64,000 nt of DNA from Nocardioides massiliensis (GCF_030811215.1 NZ_JAUSQM010000001.1:558001-622000); one strand, 5' to 3'. Numbered from the stretch's first letter, positions 1 through 10,036 are shown. Notes: generated by a model not told the origin, from the sequence alone. Numbers and translations: made by a program.

Positions 1-1
1 T

Positions 2-1006
2 TACGTAACATTCGTGGTTTCGACTCCTCTGGGAGCCTCGACACGGGTGGGCTGCTTGACCCTTGCCGGCGACATCATCGACCTTAACCTTGCCTATCGC
101 TCCATGCTCTCGGAGAAGGTCGGCCCGAATCGCGCAACAGCCATCGCAGACGCCATGGTGCCAAACGACCTCATCCAACTTCTCGCCAACGGCCCGCTCG
201 GCCGCGAAGCAGTCGCGGCCGCGCTGCAGTCACTGTCCTCGGATGAACCGGGCACCCGCACCGGTGACGACGACGCAGTCCTCGTGCACGCCCGCAGTGA
301 CGTACGGCTCCTGTCACCTCTTCCTCGCCCCACGAGCCTGCGCGACTGCTCGGCCTACGAGCTGCACCTTCACAACTCGACCCGCGGCCAGATCCCGCCT
401 CGGTGGTACGACTCCCCGACGTACTACAAGGGCAATCCAGCCTCCGTGATCGGCGACCGAACAGATGTGCCCCTGCCCGCAGGCGCGAGGAAGTGCGACT
501 ACGAGTTGGAATATGCCGCAGTCATCGGTAAAACGGGCCGGGACCTTGACGCCGTCACCGCACTCGACCACATCGCGGGCTACCTAGTCTTCAACGACGT
601 GTCGCTGCGCAGCGTCCAATTCCGCGAGATGTCGGTGGGCTTGGGGCCAGCAAAGTCCAAGGACCTCGACGGCACGAATATCCTCGGACCGGCACTGGTG
701 ACACCCGACGAGTGGGATCCGCACGAAGACCGCATCATGCGCGCTTTCGTCAATGGGGAGGAGTGGAGCTCCGGCCTCACGACGTCCATCCACTTCTCCG
801 TCGGCGAGATCCTCAGCCACATCAGCCAGGCGGAGGGCTTGCACGTCGGTGACGTCATCGGAACGGGCACTGTCGGCGGCGGATCGGGCCTTGAAGTCGG
901 GCGCTATCCGGAATCCGGCGACACCGTCACACTCGATATCGAGGGACTGGGCCAGCTCAGCAACACCTGGGGCACAACGGCATCAGCGACGCTTGTTACA
1001 GAATGA
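2..1006 (+). CDS. Fumarylacetoacetate hydrolase (FAH) family protein, 5' end outside window
   Basis: FAH-family enzymes are metal-dependent hydrolases, decarboxylases or isomerases acting on acyl-pyruvate-like products of aromatic catabolism. The frame is open from the first bases and reads YVTFVVST, the usual beginning of this family, so the true start is probably just outside the window; a GTG at 14 is the first internal start. The catalytic C-terminal domain occupies roughly residues 110-325, with the metal-binding EYAAVIGKTGRD segment and the later SKDLDGTNILGP and GTGTVGGG motifs. A TetR gene follows after 25 bp on the same strand, so the two may be co-transcribed. The exact substrate cannot be read from sequence. 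It belongs to the catabolic cargo scattered among IS elements. Confidence 0.85.
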   Translation, partial: YVTFVVSTPLGASTRVGCLTLAGDIIDLNLAYRSMLSEKVGPNRATAIADAMVPNDLIQLLANGPLGREAVAAALQSLSSDEPGTRTGDDDAVLVHARSDVRLLSPLPRPTSLRDCSAYELHLHNSTRGQIPPRWYDSPTYYKGNPASVIGDRTDVPLPAGARKCDYELEYAAVIGKTGRDLDAVTALDHIAGYLVFNDVSLRSVQFREMSVGLGPAKSKDLDGTNILGPALVTPDEWDPHEDRIMRAFVNGEEWSSGLTTSIHFSVGEILSHISQAEGLHVGDVIGTGTVGGGSGLEVGRYPESGDTVTLDIEGLGQLSNTWGTTASATLVTE

Positions 1007-1031
1007 ACAACATTGCGCTACTGTCTGCTGC

Positions 1032-1631
1032 GTGAGCAAGGGTTCCGTACAGACCTGGGAGCGCATCGTCGACGGTGCGCTCATCGCGCTTGCCCGGCGA
1101 GGGCGATACAAGTTTTCCATGACCGACGTGTGCACCGAGTCCGGCGTCTCGCGCGGCACGCTGTATCGCTACTTTGCGGATAAGGAAGACGTGATCGCTG
1201 CCGTCGAGGAGCGGCTCGAGACCAGCTTCCGAGATCGTCTGACGACCGCGATCGCTGAGCGCCCCGAACCAGCCGACCGGCTGGAGGTCGTGGGCGCAGC
1301 GATCGTTCAGCACCAGGAGGAGTTCCCTGCTTTGGCTTTGCTTGTGCGTACGGAGCCCGGGGTCGTCCTAGAACGCATGTCCGCACGGTTCGATGCTCTC
1401 GTTGCGTTGATGCAAGAATGCCTACACCCTGCTCTAACCCAGGCCGAACAGGTGCAGAACGGCACGGTGAGTGAGGAACAGATCGCTCGCATCGTCGTTC
1501 ACTGCGGCATTTCGCTCACCTGCTTACCTCCCAACAAGTCAAGCACCGCCGAGGAAGTGACAGCGTCGCTGGAGGGTCTGCTGAGCCTCGGCTCGTCTGC
1601 GAGAGAATCCAGCAAGCGACACGCCAACTGA
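1032..1631 (+). CDS. TetR/AcrR family transcriptional regulator
   Basis: A 199-residue one-component repressor-type protein. The N-terminal helix-turn-helix is clear (residues about 10-55, including TDVCTESGVSRGTLYRYF, the classic TetR recognition-helix signature). The C-terminal ligand domain is too divergent to suggest an effector. I placed the start at GTG 1032 (VSKGSVQTWE) because the upstream part of the frame overlaps the FAH gene and has no protein-like composition. It sits 25 bp behind the FAH gene and probably controls it or neighbours lost to IS activity. No clear operator palindrome was found in the short gap. Confidence 0.85.
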   Translation: MSKGSVQTWERIVDGALIALARRGRYKFSMTDVCTESGVSRGTLYRYFADKEDVIAAVEERLETSFRDRLTTAIAERPEPADRLEVVGAAIVQHQEEFPALALLVRTEPGVVLERMSARFDALVALMQECLHPALTQAEQVQNGTVSEEQIARIVVHCGISLTCLPPNKSSTAEEVTASLEGLLSLGSSARESSKRHAN

Positions 1632-1841
1632 CAACCGGATCCACCACGCTTGATGTGGCGGCAGTGCTGGTGAATCACGCCGAGACCCGACTCTCCGATT
1701 AGCGGTGGCCCGCCAGTCCGTACCGGATTCCTCTGCGGCTCCAGGCAGTGCCGCCGCCGTGAGGATTGGTCGTCGCTATCGCGGCGGGCGGATCGGCCGA
1801 AGTCGCTCAGCAGTTCCGACCAGATGACCAGGGCCGATGGG
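1632..1841. other. Intergenic, no gene recognised
   Basis: This stretch lies between the TetR stop and the first terminal repeats of the IS21 remnant. I see no open frame with family features on either strand and no convincing hairpin or operator. Confidence 0.4.
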
Positions 1842-2033
1842 TGTCCGTGGCCGTGGAAAGTCCCCACTGGTGGCCAGGTAGCGGTCCCCAGTCGTGGCCA
1901 AATAGAATGTCCCCACTCTTCGTCGTCTCGTTAGAGTTGTTGAGGCCCTGCGTGGTGACGGTGGCAGTTCTAGCCAGCCGACCACCGCCACGCAGGGGAC
2001 CTCCATTGAAAAGCGCGAGGGAACGTATGGACA
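1842..2033 (+). mobile_element. Left-end remnant of an IS21-family element
   Basis: Several copies of a GTCCCCACTGGTGGCC-like repeat (about 1860-1920) are the multiple terminal repeats that IS21-family elements carry next to istA. They are followed by a ribosome-binding-like AGGGGACCTCC and a TTG at 2006 that opens a frame reading LKSARERMD, which matches the first residues of many IstA proteins. The frame is cut after nine codons by the IS30-type element that begins at 2034. The rest of this IS21 element is not found on the other side of the IS30 element, so it was lost by deletion or recombination. The left boundary is approximate. Confidence 0.55.
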
Positions 2034-2607
2034 GGCGGATTCAACCGGTGGGCGTAAGGAACTCTGCGAGCTTCTCTGATGGTGTCAGATAGCCCAGCGT
2101 CTTGCGTGGACGTCCGTTGAGGCTGTCCTGGATCGCGTCTAACTCCTCGCGGCTGACGACGCTCAGGTCACTGCCCTTGGGGAGGTACTGGCGCAGCAGA
2201 CCGTTGGTGTTCTCGTTGCTCCCGCGCTGCCAGGGCGAGTGGGGATCGCAGAAGTAGATCGGAATGCCCGTGGCGGTGGTGAACGCGGCGTGCTTGGACA
2301 TCTCTGCGCCTTGGTCCCAGGTGATCGTGCGCGCCAGTGAGGACGGGAGCTTGCTGATCGCGGCGCGCATCGCTGCCTCGACCTGCTCGGCGCTCTTGCC
2401 GTCGGGGAGGTGCAGCAGCAGGGTCATCCGCGTCGAGCGCTCGACGAGTGTGCCGACCGCGCTGCGGCTGCCCTGGCCGAGGATGAGGTCGCCTTCCCAG
2501 TGCCCAGGAACAGCGCGGTCGTCGGCTTCTGCGGGGCGCTCGCTGAGCATCACCATGCCGGGGATGCGGCCGCGACCGTCGGCGGTTCCGCGAGGTTTTC
2601 GCGCAGC

Positions 2608-2621
2608 TCGTCCGGACCGCA
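2608..2621. repeat. 14-bp target-site duplication, left copy
   Basis: TCGTCCGGACCGCA occurs here and again at 6793-6806, directly outside the inverted repeats of the IS1634-type element. It is the duplicated target inside the IS30 transposase gene. Confidence 0.95.
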
Positions 2622-3192
2622 CCTGAGTTGGGTCACCTGAACAGTCTTTCGAGGGTCGGATCGCGCTGACCTGCAGTGATGCGCCGAGTTAGTGTCGCTC
2701 CAAGGCACTAATTCGGGTCGGCAGGAGCGTGCGGTGGCGTGGGTTGGGCGGGTTCGCACGGCCTCGGGGGCCACAGCGGTGCAGATCGCGGAGTCCGTCG
2801 ACGGTCGGCGCCGCATCGTGCGGCACGTCGGATCGGCGCGCGACGAAGCCGAGTTGGGCCTGCTTCTGGAGGAAGCTCAGCGCCTGCTCGCCGATGACCG
2901 TCAAGGCACCCTGGACCTGGGCCTCACGCCGGTATTGGCCAAGACGACGATGGCTCCGCCACCGGCGCCGGCAGGGTTGTTCGCTCACACAGCCGCCGAT
3001 CGGCCGTCACCCCAGGTGGTGCCGCGCTCGCGGGTCCTCAAGACGTCGTCTGGACTGCTGTATGAGGCGCTTGCCGAGGTCTACTCCAGCCTCGGCTTCG
3101 ACATCGTCGGTGACGAGGTCTTCCGCGACCTTGATGGCGCTCGCCGAAATTCCCCAGTGATGCTCGTCGGAGTTCCCCACCCTGGGCGGTGG

Positions 3193-4036
3193 TCACTGTA
3201 GTGGTCGGCGTGTGCCGGTGGTGGCGTGGCGGAGGGTGTCGTTCTTGGCGTGGTGGTCGCGTAGTCGGTAGGACTCGCCGTCGAGGTTGAGCACGACGGA
3301 GCGGTGCAGGAGGCGGTCGAGCATGGCGGCGGCGACGGTGGTGTCGCCGAGGACCTCGCCCCAGGAGGCGACGCCGCGGTTGGTGGTCAAGATGATGCTG
3401 GTCTTGAGGTAGCGCTGGGAGACGACCTGGAACAGCGCGGAGGCTGCTTCGCCGGGCAGTGGGAGGTAGCCGAGTTCGTCGATGATGAGCAGGGTGGGTC
3501 CGGCGAAGAACCGCATGGTGGTGGACCAGCGGCCCTCGATCGCCGCGCGGTGGCAGCGGGCGGCGAGGTCGGGCGGCGGTGGTGAAGTAGACCCGGTAGC
3601 CGGCCTCGGCAGCAGCCCTGCCGAGGCCGACTGCGAGGTGGGTCTTCCCGACACCGGGTGGTCCGATCATGAGCACGTTGGTGGCGGTCTCGAGATAGCG
3701 GCAGGTCGCGAGCTCCTCGACGAGTTTGCGGTCGACACCAGAAGCGGCATCGAAGTCGAAGTCGGCCAACGTCGCGGGTGTCGGCAGCGAGGCGAACCGC
3801 AACCGTCCGGCGAGCTTGCGGGCCTCGGTGGCCTCGACCTCACGGGCCAGCAGATGCTCCAACGTAGCGGTGGTCGACCACTGCTCGGCTTCAGCTTGGG
3901 CAAGCACGCCGGGCAGGTGCTCAGCTGCTGCGGTGAGCTTCAACGCAGCGAGATGACCGCGCAGCTGCTGATAGAGGCTGCTCTGCGGGCCCGTCATCGG
4001 GGCGGCTAGGAGGTCGGTGCTGATTGGGGTGGTCAC
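3193..4036 (-). pseudogene. IstB-type ATPase of IS21, frameshifted
   Basis: IstB is the AAA+ helper that directs the IS21 transposase to its target. The N-terminal part from ATG 4036 has the Walker A motif GPPGVGKTHLAVGLG (residues about 125-140) and the downstream part has Walker B LLIIDELGYLP and LTTNRGVASWGE. Between them one extra C near 3574 breaks the frame (YFTTAA then DLAARCHRAA in the next frame). The gene overlaps the end of istA by 4 bp, the usual IS21 arrangement. The helper is probably inactive unless the indel is a sequencing error. Confidence 0.85.
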
Positions 4037-5385
4037 GAGAGGGTGTTCCTTCCTTGTGCTGCTCGGTCATAGGCACCGAGATCGATCACGACATCGCCGG
4101 TGTTGCGGACGTGGCTGTCGCGTTGGTCGCGGGCGCGTAGTTGCTCGGCGGCAGCGAGTGCTGCGGGGCCGGGTGGGATGCGTTCCTTCTTGCGGTGCGG
4201 CCGGGAGGTGTCGTGTCCTGCCAGGATGTGCTGCTCGAGGGCGATGACATGGCCGTGGTCGCGGACCATCACCCCGGCCCCGGTCGGGGCGAGCTCGTGG
4301 CGAGCGATGACGATGCCGCTGGCCGTTGCGATGTCGACATGCGGTTCGCCGAGCCGCTGGGAGACGGTGACCTGGGCGTGGGCCAGCTCGGGTGGCACGG
4401 AGTAGAAGTTGCCGCGCCAGACGACCAGCGCCTGAGCCGACACCGTTCGGTCTTCGGTGATCGTGGCCGGGAACGGCGTGGACGGCACCGGCGCCAAGGG
4501 CTCGCGTTGAGCGATCGTGAGCACGCTGGCCTTGCCACCATGCCCGGTCGCCCGCAGCCGCGCGTCACCGCGGGTGGCGCACCACTTGTCCAGCGAGGCT
4601 TGGGCTTGTTCGACACTGACGTCGTCGCCCAGGGTGCGCCACCAGCGTTGCGCCGCGGTGTGGTTGGACTTCTCCACCACGCCCTTGCGGTTCCCGCGCC
4701 GCGGTGGACAGATCGCGACCTGGACGCCGTAGTACTTGGCAACCGCAGCGAACGTCGCCGTCACTCGACCGGTCTCGGGGTGACAAACCGTGGCCATCCG
4801 ATCGAAACGCCACTTGCGGGTCAGCCCGCCCAGCTTCCGGGTGGTCTTGTCGAGACCGTCGACGAGCTGGGCCTGATCCTGCGCCGGCGCGAGGTGGCCG
4901 CGCCAGCGCCCCGAATGAGCTAACGCCCCCACGAGCAGGAGGGCGGTCTTGCCCCACCCCCACGAGGCCGGCGGGTCCGGGAGCTCGACCCAGTCCCACT
5001 GGGTCTCCTCCCCGGCCGGATGCTCGATCACCGCCGCCGGGCGGCCCTTCGTCGCTGAGCAGGGTTCGCAGTGCGGGCGCAGGTTCCTGGTGCGGATCTG
5101 GCGGGTGAACGTCGGATACGACTGGGCATAGCCGAGCGCGACGACCTCGTCGAACAACGTCACCGCCCACAGATGCGGATCCTCGGCCAGGCGTGCGCGG
5201 ACGTAGTCGACGAACGGCTCGAACCGGTCCTCGCCAGCGGGCTTGCGCACCCCGGCAACGCGTTCGTTGTTCAGATAGGCGCGGATGGTCTTGCGGTCAC
5301 GGCCCAAGTGCCGGGCGATCGCGGCGATCGTCCAACCCTGCCGGCGCAACGCGTGCGCGTCGATGTCTTCCTCCCGTGTCAGCAT
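4033..5385 (-). CDS. IstA-type transposase of IS21
   Basis: About 450 residues, full length for IstA. An N-terminal helix-turn-helix (residues about 5-40, including WTIAAIARHLGRDRKTIRAYL) is followed by the DDE integrase core: QWDWVELPD, then FDRMATVCHPETGR and the Glu region NRKGVVEKSNHTAAQRWW, and a C-terminal beta-barrel-like region (VSAQALVVWRGNFYSVPPELA). I chose the ATG at 5385 (MLTREEDIDAH) because the sequence upstream in frame is not conserved-looking. It looks intact, but its partner istB is frameshifted. Confidence 0.88.
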   Translation of the reverse strand: MLTREEDIDAHALRRQGWTIAAIARHLGRDRKTIRAYLNNERVAGVRKPAGEDRFEPFVDYVRARLAEDPHLWAVTLFDEVVALGYAQSYPTFTRQIRTRNLRPHCEPCSATKGRPAAVIEHPAGEETQWDWVELPDPPASWGWGKTALLLVGALAHSGRWRGHLAPAQDQAQLVDGLDKTTRKLGGLTRKWRFDRMATVCHPETGRVTATFAAVAKYYGVQVAICPPRRGNRKGVVEKSNHTAAQRWWRTLGDDVSVEQAQASLDKWCATRGDARLRATGHGGKASVLTIAQREPLAPVPSTPFPATITEDRTVSAQALVVWRGNFYSVPPELAHAQVTVSQRLGEPHVDIATASGIVIARHELAPTGAGVMVRDHGHVIALEQHILAGHDTSRPHRKKERIPPGPAALAAAEQLRARDQRDSHVRNTGDVVIDLGAYDRAAQGRNTLS

Positions 5386-6792
5386 GGGAAGCGAGGGCTC
5401 CTTCGGTAGACGGCGTGTGGTCAGAGACCGCCATCTTCGAAGGAGCCCCACCTGCTTCCGGTGGGTGCCACAGGGTGGGGAAATTCAGTGAGCAGAACTG
5501 GGGAGATTCACCTGAGCGCCATCAACCTGGTCATCGCTCGGGTCGTGGAGCCGACCAGTCTGCTCGACATCGACCGGGTGCTGGCTGAGGTGGGCCGGGT
5601 CTCGGCGAGCTTGTCGACCCGCAAACGCACCCTGCGCCGCTGTCAGGACGGCGCTTACCGCGAGCAGATCGCGAAGGCCTGCTTCGACCACGCTGTCACC
5701 GCTAGCGATGTCAGCTTGGTGCTCTATGACGTGACCACGCTCTACTTCGAGGCCGAGAACGAGGACGCGCTGCGCAAGGTCGGCTACTGGCAAGGAGCGC
5801 CGGGTCGATCCGCAAATCGTGGTCGGGCTGCTGGTCGACCGACGACGCGGGTTCCCGCTCGAGATCGGCTGCTTCGAGGGCAACAAAGCCGAGACCGCCA
5901 CGATCATCCCGATCATCAAGGCCTTCCAGGACCGTCACGGCCTGGCTGACATGGTCGTGGTGGCGGACGCCGGGATGCTGTCGGCATCGAACCTGACGGC
6001 GCTGGACGAGGCCGGGCTGCGGTTCATCGTCGGCTCCAGGGTCACCAAGGCACCGGGTGATCTGGAGTCCCACTTCCGCTGGCACGGCGACGTCTTCGCC
6101 GACGGCCAGGTCATCGACACCATCACCTCGAAGACGCGTCGCAGCATCGAGAACGACATCCACCGCAAGGCCGAACCCGTCTGGGACCCCAAAGCACATC
6201 CGGGGTCGTGGCGAGCAGTGTGGGCCTACTCAGCCAAGCGCGCTGCGCGGGACAACAAGACCCTCACGTTGCAGGAGGACCGCGCCAAAGCCGTGGTGGC
6301 CGGCCAGAGGACCGCGCGGACACCGCGGTTCGTCAAGACCACCAAAGGCACCAAGGCTCTCGACGAAGCCGCGCTCACACGAGCGCGGCGACTGGTCGGC
6401 CTCAAGGGCTACGTCACCAACATCAACGCCGGTCTCATGCCCGCTGGGGAAGTGATCGCCAGCTACCACGACCTCTGGCACGTCGAGCAGTCGTTCCGGA
6501 TGTCCAAGACCGACCTCCGCGCCCGGCCGATGTTCGCTCGCACCAGGGATGCGATCGAGGCGCACCTGACCATCGTGTTCACCGCCCTGGCGCTCTCCCG
6601 GACGGTGCAGAACCGCACAGGGCTCTCGCTGCGCCGCGTGCTCCGCACCCTCAAGCCACTGCGCTCGGCGACCGTCGAGATCAACGGCGTCATCACCACC
6701 ATCCCGCCCGCGCTCGACCCCGACGAGACCGCGCTCCTCAACGCCCTAAAGGGCACGACTCCAAGGCACTAACCGGTTTGACCCAACTCAGG

Positions 6793-6806
6793 TCGTCCGG
6801 ACCGCA
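6793..6806. repeat. 14-bp target-site duplication, right copy
   Basis: Second copy of TCGTCCGGACCGCA, immediately outside the right inverted repeat of the IS1634-type element. It is identical to 2608-2621, so the insertion is recent or the sequence has not diverged. Confidence 0.95.
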
Positions 6807-7905
6807 GGCACCGCGCCAGCTCACGGCGCAGCTCGCCTCGCCCTTGCACGAACAGCGACTGGTAGATCGTCTCGTGACTCACCCGCATCTCCGGATCATC
6901 GGCGTGATCCAACCGTAGGCGCGCCGCGATCTCCTCGGGCGACCACAGTTGCTCGAGCCGGCTGGTGACCTCCTCGAGCAGTCGACCCGAAGCGAGCTTG
7001 AATGGCTTCGGTCGGCGAGCTTGCTCCCGGGCGCGTTCGTGCGCATGCCAGGCCGAGTAGCCACAGCGCCCGCCGCCGCGCTTCACCTCACGGCTGACGG
7101 TCGACACCGCACGCCCCAGTTGCTCGGCGATCGCGGTGAAGGTGTCGCCACGGTTGATTCCCAGCAGGATCTGCTCGCGCTCGTCGATCGTCAGGCAGCC
7201 CTGGCGTGGTTGCCAGCCGAACGGCGTGGCGTCGACGTGTCTGCCGGTGCGGGCCATGATGCCGACCATCGGCGCACTGCAGCCGATCTCCTTGGCGATG
7301 TCGACCAGCCGCCAGCCCTTCGCGTGAAGCCTGAGCGCGAGTTGTTTCTGCTCCCGGCTGAGATGCCCGTGCTTGCCCTGCATCCGGATCCTCCTGTGAT
7401 CAGTAACTGCCTCATCTCACAGGACCCGTTGCGCTGACCGGTTGAATCCGCCATCTCGTTGGCCCGCCGAAGCTCGGCGTTCTCTTTCTTCAGCGCCTTG
7501 ATCTCAGCGATCTCCTCGCTGGTCTTGCCCTGACGGACACCGCCGTCGATCTCAGCCTGGCGCAGCCACTTGCGCAGGGATTCAGTAGAGGTGATGCCCA
7601 GCTTCGCTGCGACCGACCGGATCGCCGCGGACTCATGCGGATGGTCCTGCCGGGACTCCATCACCATCCGCACCGCGCGCTCACGCAGCTCGGTCGGGCA
7701 CTTCGAGGGACGTGCTGTCGGCGGCCACGAGAAACTGCCCGGAGACGGCCACGAAATTGCCCGCTGGCGGACATGAGAACTGCCCGCTGACGGTCATGGG
7801 ATCTGCCCGACACGACGTCGTCTACCTCGCCGGTTCCCCCGGTTGAGGCCCCTCCTCAGGTGCGATCGGCGGTGCTGAAGCGCCCGTCGCCCTGAGGAGG
7901 GACAT

Positions 7906-9176
7906 GTGAAGTCTGCCGAGGAGATCATGGAAATCTTGGATGCCTACGACCTGACCGGGTCGTTGCGTGATGCCGGCGAGCTGGCCGGCTGCTCACACCA
8001 CACCGTGAAGCACTACGTCGAGCGGCGTGCCGCCGGCGGCGAGTTGGACAAGGCGGCCACGAGGCCGCAGCTGATCGACGACTACCTCGCGAAGGTCGAG
8101 GAGTGGGTCGAACGCAGCCACGGAAAGGTCCGTGCCGATGTGGCTCACGAGAAGCTCGTCGCGCTCGGCTACAAGGGTTCAGAGCGCACCACGCGCCGTG
8201 CGGTCGCGAAGGTGAAGAAGTCCTACCGGGCCGGGCGGGTGCGGGTGCACCGGCCGTGGGTCACCGAGCCGGGGATGTGGCTGCAGTACGACTACGGCGA
8301 CGGACCCGATCCAGCGTCGAAGGGTGGCACCGAGGCGTCGTGAAGATCAGTAAGGCCGACCTGGTGCCGACCGACACCAACCTGCGCGAGTCCTACGCCT
8401 CGTTCGCTGAGCTCGAAGCGGCCTGCGAGGCGTTCTGCGAGAAGGTCAACACCCGCCCGCATCGGGTCACGAAGCGGGTGCCGACCGAGATGCTCGCCGA
8501 GGAACGGCTCCGGCTGCACCCGGTCCCTTCGACGCCGCACACGGTCGCGTTCGGCACCACTCGGGTGGTGCCGGTCAACACGCCGATGGTGACGTTCGAG
8601 TCCTGCCAGTACTCGGTCCCACACACCCTGCTCGGTCAGACGGTCTGGGTCCGCGTCCAGGGTGTCGGCGTCGACGAGCAGGTCGTTATCGTCCACGTCG
8701 GCCCCGAGGGGCCGGTCGAGGTCGCGCGCCACCGTCGGGCCACGCCCGGGACACCGAAGATCGAGGACGCCCACTTCCCGCCCCAACCACAGGGACCATT
8801 GGATCGGCGGCCGCGGGCGAAGAACGCTGCGGAGGCCGAGTTCCTCGACTTGGGCGAGGGCGCGAGGTTGTGGCTGGTCGAGGCCGCTGCTGCGGGCACG
8901 CCACGGATGCGGGTGAAGATGGACGAAGCGCTCGCGCTGGCGAAGCTGTTCGATCCGGTCGAGGTCGACTGGGCACTGGGTCACGCCGCGGTCCATGGCC
9001 GGTTCGCCGAGGCCGACCTGTCCTCGATCCTCGACCACCACGCTCGAGCACCGAGGACCGGAGAACGCGGCATGCTCGGGGCCGGCGAGGAGGCCTCGCT
9101 GACCCAGGGCACCAGCGCCTGGGCACGACTGGGCCAAGACACCACCTCCAGCAGGGCCGATGAGGTCCTCGCATGA
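7906..9176 (+). pseudogene. IstA-type transposase with internal deletion and frameshift
   Basis: The N-terminal region is normal (LRDAGELAGCSHHTVKHYVE helix-turn-helix). It then reads QYDYGDGP joined directly to DPASKGGTEA, whereas related IstA proteins have about 80-100 residues between these motifs that carry part of the DDE core. One base is also missing near 8338, so that the stop follows GGTEAS and the rest (VKISKADLVPTDTNLRE to the end at 9176) is in the next frame. The enzyme cannot be active. The start is GTG 7906, since an ATG two bases upstream meets an immediate stop. istB overlaps its end by 4 bp. Confidence 0.85.
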
Positions 9177-10036
9177 AGACCGCGCCGCCGTTGCCAGTCG
9201 AACTCGAAGACCTGTTGCGTCGGCTGCGGCTGCCGCACATTCGTCGCCACGCACCCGAGGTCGTGGCGACCGCGAAAGCCCAACGCTGGGAACCCGCCGA
9301 GGTCCTCAAAGCGCTGTTCGCCGAGGAGGTCGCCGGCCGGGAACGCTCCGCACTGGCCACCCGCAGGGCGGCGGCCGGGTTCCCGACCGGGAAGACGTTC
9401 GAGGCGTGGGACCCCGCGGTGTCCTCGATCCCCGCGCCGACCCAGCAAGCGCTACGCACCCTGGAATGGGTCCACCGCCGCGAGAATCTCGTCGTCTGCG
9501 GCCCCTCGGGGACCGGGAAGACGTTCCTGCTCGAAGCGCTCGGCCACCAAGCCGTCGAACAGGGCATGAAGGTCGCGTGGTTCAGCCTCGAAGACCTCGG
9601 CGTGCTGCTCCGCCGGCACCGCGTCGACGACACCGTCACCAAGGCCATCGCCCGCGTCCTACGCGCCGACCTCGTCATCGTCGACGACATCGGGCTCCTA
9701 CCGGTCGCCGTCGATGCAGCCGAAGGGCTCTACCGGCTCGTCGACGCCGCCTACGAGAAACGCTCGATCGCGATCTCCTCGAACCTGCACCCCGCCGGGT
9801 TCGACGAGCTCATGCCCAAGACGCTGGCCACCGCCACCGTCGACCGGTTGCTGCACCACGCCCACGTCTGCCAGACCAGCGGCGACTCCGTCCGGCTCAC
9901 CCAAGCACTCTCCGGTCCGGGGGGTGAACCCGTTGGCCTGAGCACCCTGGTCGGTGGTGGCCACCAGTCCCTCCTGGGCAGATCCCATGGCCACCACCGG
10001 GCAGATCTCGTGACTGTCAGCGGGCAGGTCGCATGA
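9173..10036 (+). CDS. IstB-type ATPase of IS21
   Basis: A 287-residue AAA+ protein that assists IS21 transposition by target selection. Walker A is GPSGTGKTFLLEALG (residues about 110-125) and Walker B is LVIVDDIGLLPV. The last 40 or so residues run into the terminal repeats of the element. The start ATG overlaps the end of istA, the family's normal arrangement. It looks intact although its istA partner is not, so it could only act with a transposase supplied from elsewhere. Confidence 0.85.
   Translation: MKTAPPLPVELEDLLRRLRLPHIRRHAPEVVATAKAQRWEPAEVLKALFAEEVAGRERSALATRRAAAGFPTGKTFEAWDPAVSSIPAPTQQALRTLEWVHRRENLVVCGPSGTGKTFLLEALGHQAVEQGMKVAWFSLEDLGVLLRRHRVDDTVTKAIARVLRADLVIVDDIGLLPVAVDAAEGLYRLVDAAYEKRSIAISSNLHPAGFDELMPKTLATATVDRLLHHAHVCQTSGDSVRLTQALSGPGGEPVGLSTLVGGGHQSLLGRSHGHHRADLVTVSGQVA

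Larger units (their letters stand above)
3132..5524 (-). mobile_element. IS21-family insertion sequence nested in IS1634-type copy A
   Basis: The terminal inverted repeats begin TGATGGCGCTC on both sides, followed by related GAAATTCCCC-type sub-repeats. The 4-bp target duplication ACCT lies at 3128-3131 and 5525-5528. Length is 2393 bp, with istA and istB on the minus strand. Exact removal restores the IS1634-type reading frame, which fixes both boundaries. Confidence 0.92.
2734..6772 (+). pseudogene. IS1634-type (IS4-superfamily) transposase, interrupted and frameshifted
   Basis: The N-terminal part (GTG 2734 to 3131) and the C-terminal part (5529 to 6772) join in frame through FRDLVIARVVEPTS when the IS21 insert and one ACCT are removed. 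A separate lesion, one extra C near 5790, shifts the frame where copy B reads GYSKERRVDPQIVVG; the frame continues from about 5800 to the stop. There is also one extra Arg codon (RRRGFPLE against RRGFPLE). The acidic residues of the DDE core are visible (VLYDVTTLYFEAE, VVVADAGMLSA) and the YHDLWHVEQSFRMSK signature near the C-terminus fits the Y-E-K motif of IS4-type transposases. Not functional as it stands. Confidence 0.88.
2622..6792 (+). mobile_element. IS1634/IS1549-type insertion sequence (copy A), interrupted by IS21
   Basis: The element is bounded by perfect 14-bp inverted repeats, CCTGAGTTGGGTCA at 2622-2635 and the complement at 6779-6792, with a 14-bp target duplication outside them. 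Without the nested IS21 element (3132-5524 plus 4 bp) it is about 1.77 kb. Its transposase is a close relative of the one at 18638-20209. The family is identified by that protein and by the unusual variable-length target duplications of the two copies. Confidence 0.9.
2041..7383 (-). pseudogene. IS30-family transposase split in two by an insertion
   Basis: The N-terminal half (7383 to 6793) carries the IS30 helix-turn-helix region (residues about 65-110, including FTAIAEQLGRAVSTVSREVKR) and the conserved SHETIYQSLFVQ segment. The C-terminal half (2607 to 2041) carries the DDE integrase core (GHWEGDLILG, TWDQGAEMSKH, HSPWQRGSNENTNGLLRQYL). Removing the insert and one 14-bp repeat joins the halves in frame through LRSGRAARKPRG, giving about 385 residues, the normal length. 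The gene was therefore intact when it was hit. No other lesion is visible, so the element would regain a working gene on precise excision. Confidence 0.9.
2034..7452 (-). mobile_element. IS30-family insertion sequence, interrupted by a nested insertion
   Basis: The ends are the inverted repeats GGCGGATTCAACCGGT (2034-2049) and its complement (7437-7452). After removal of the IS1634-type insertion (2622-6792) and one copy of its 14-bp target duplication the element is about 1.23 kb, a normal IS30 size, with one minus-strand transposase. The flanks do not match each other: the left side is an IS21 end and the right side is IS3 orfA, so the element now bridges two unrelated elements and no target duplication can be recognised. 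Confidence 0.85.

Noticed and set aside
5780-5820. Programmed frameshift in the IS1634-type transposase
   Set aside because: Copy B of the same family is in one frame at this place and no slippery run is present; an extra base is the better explanation.
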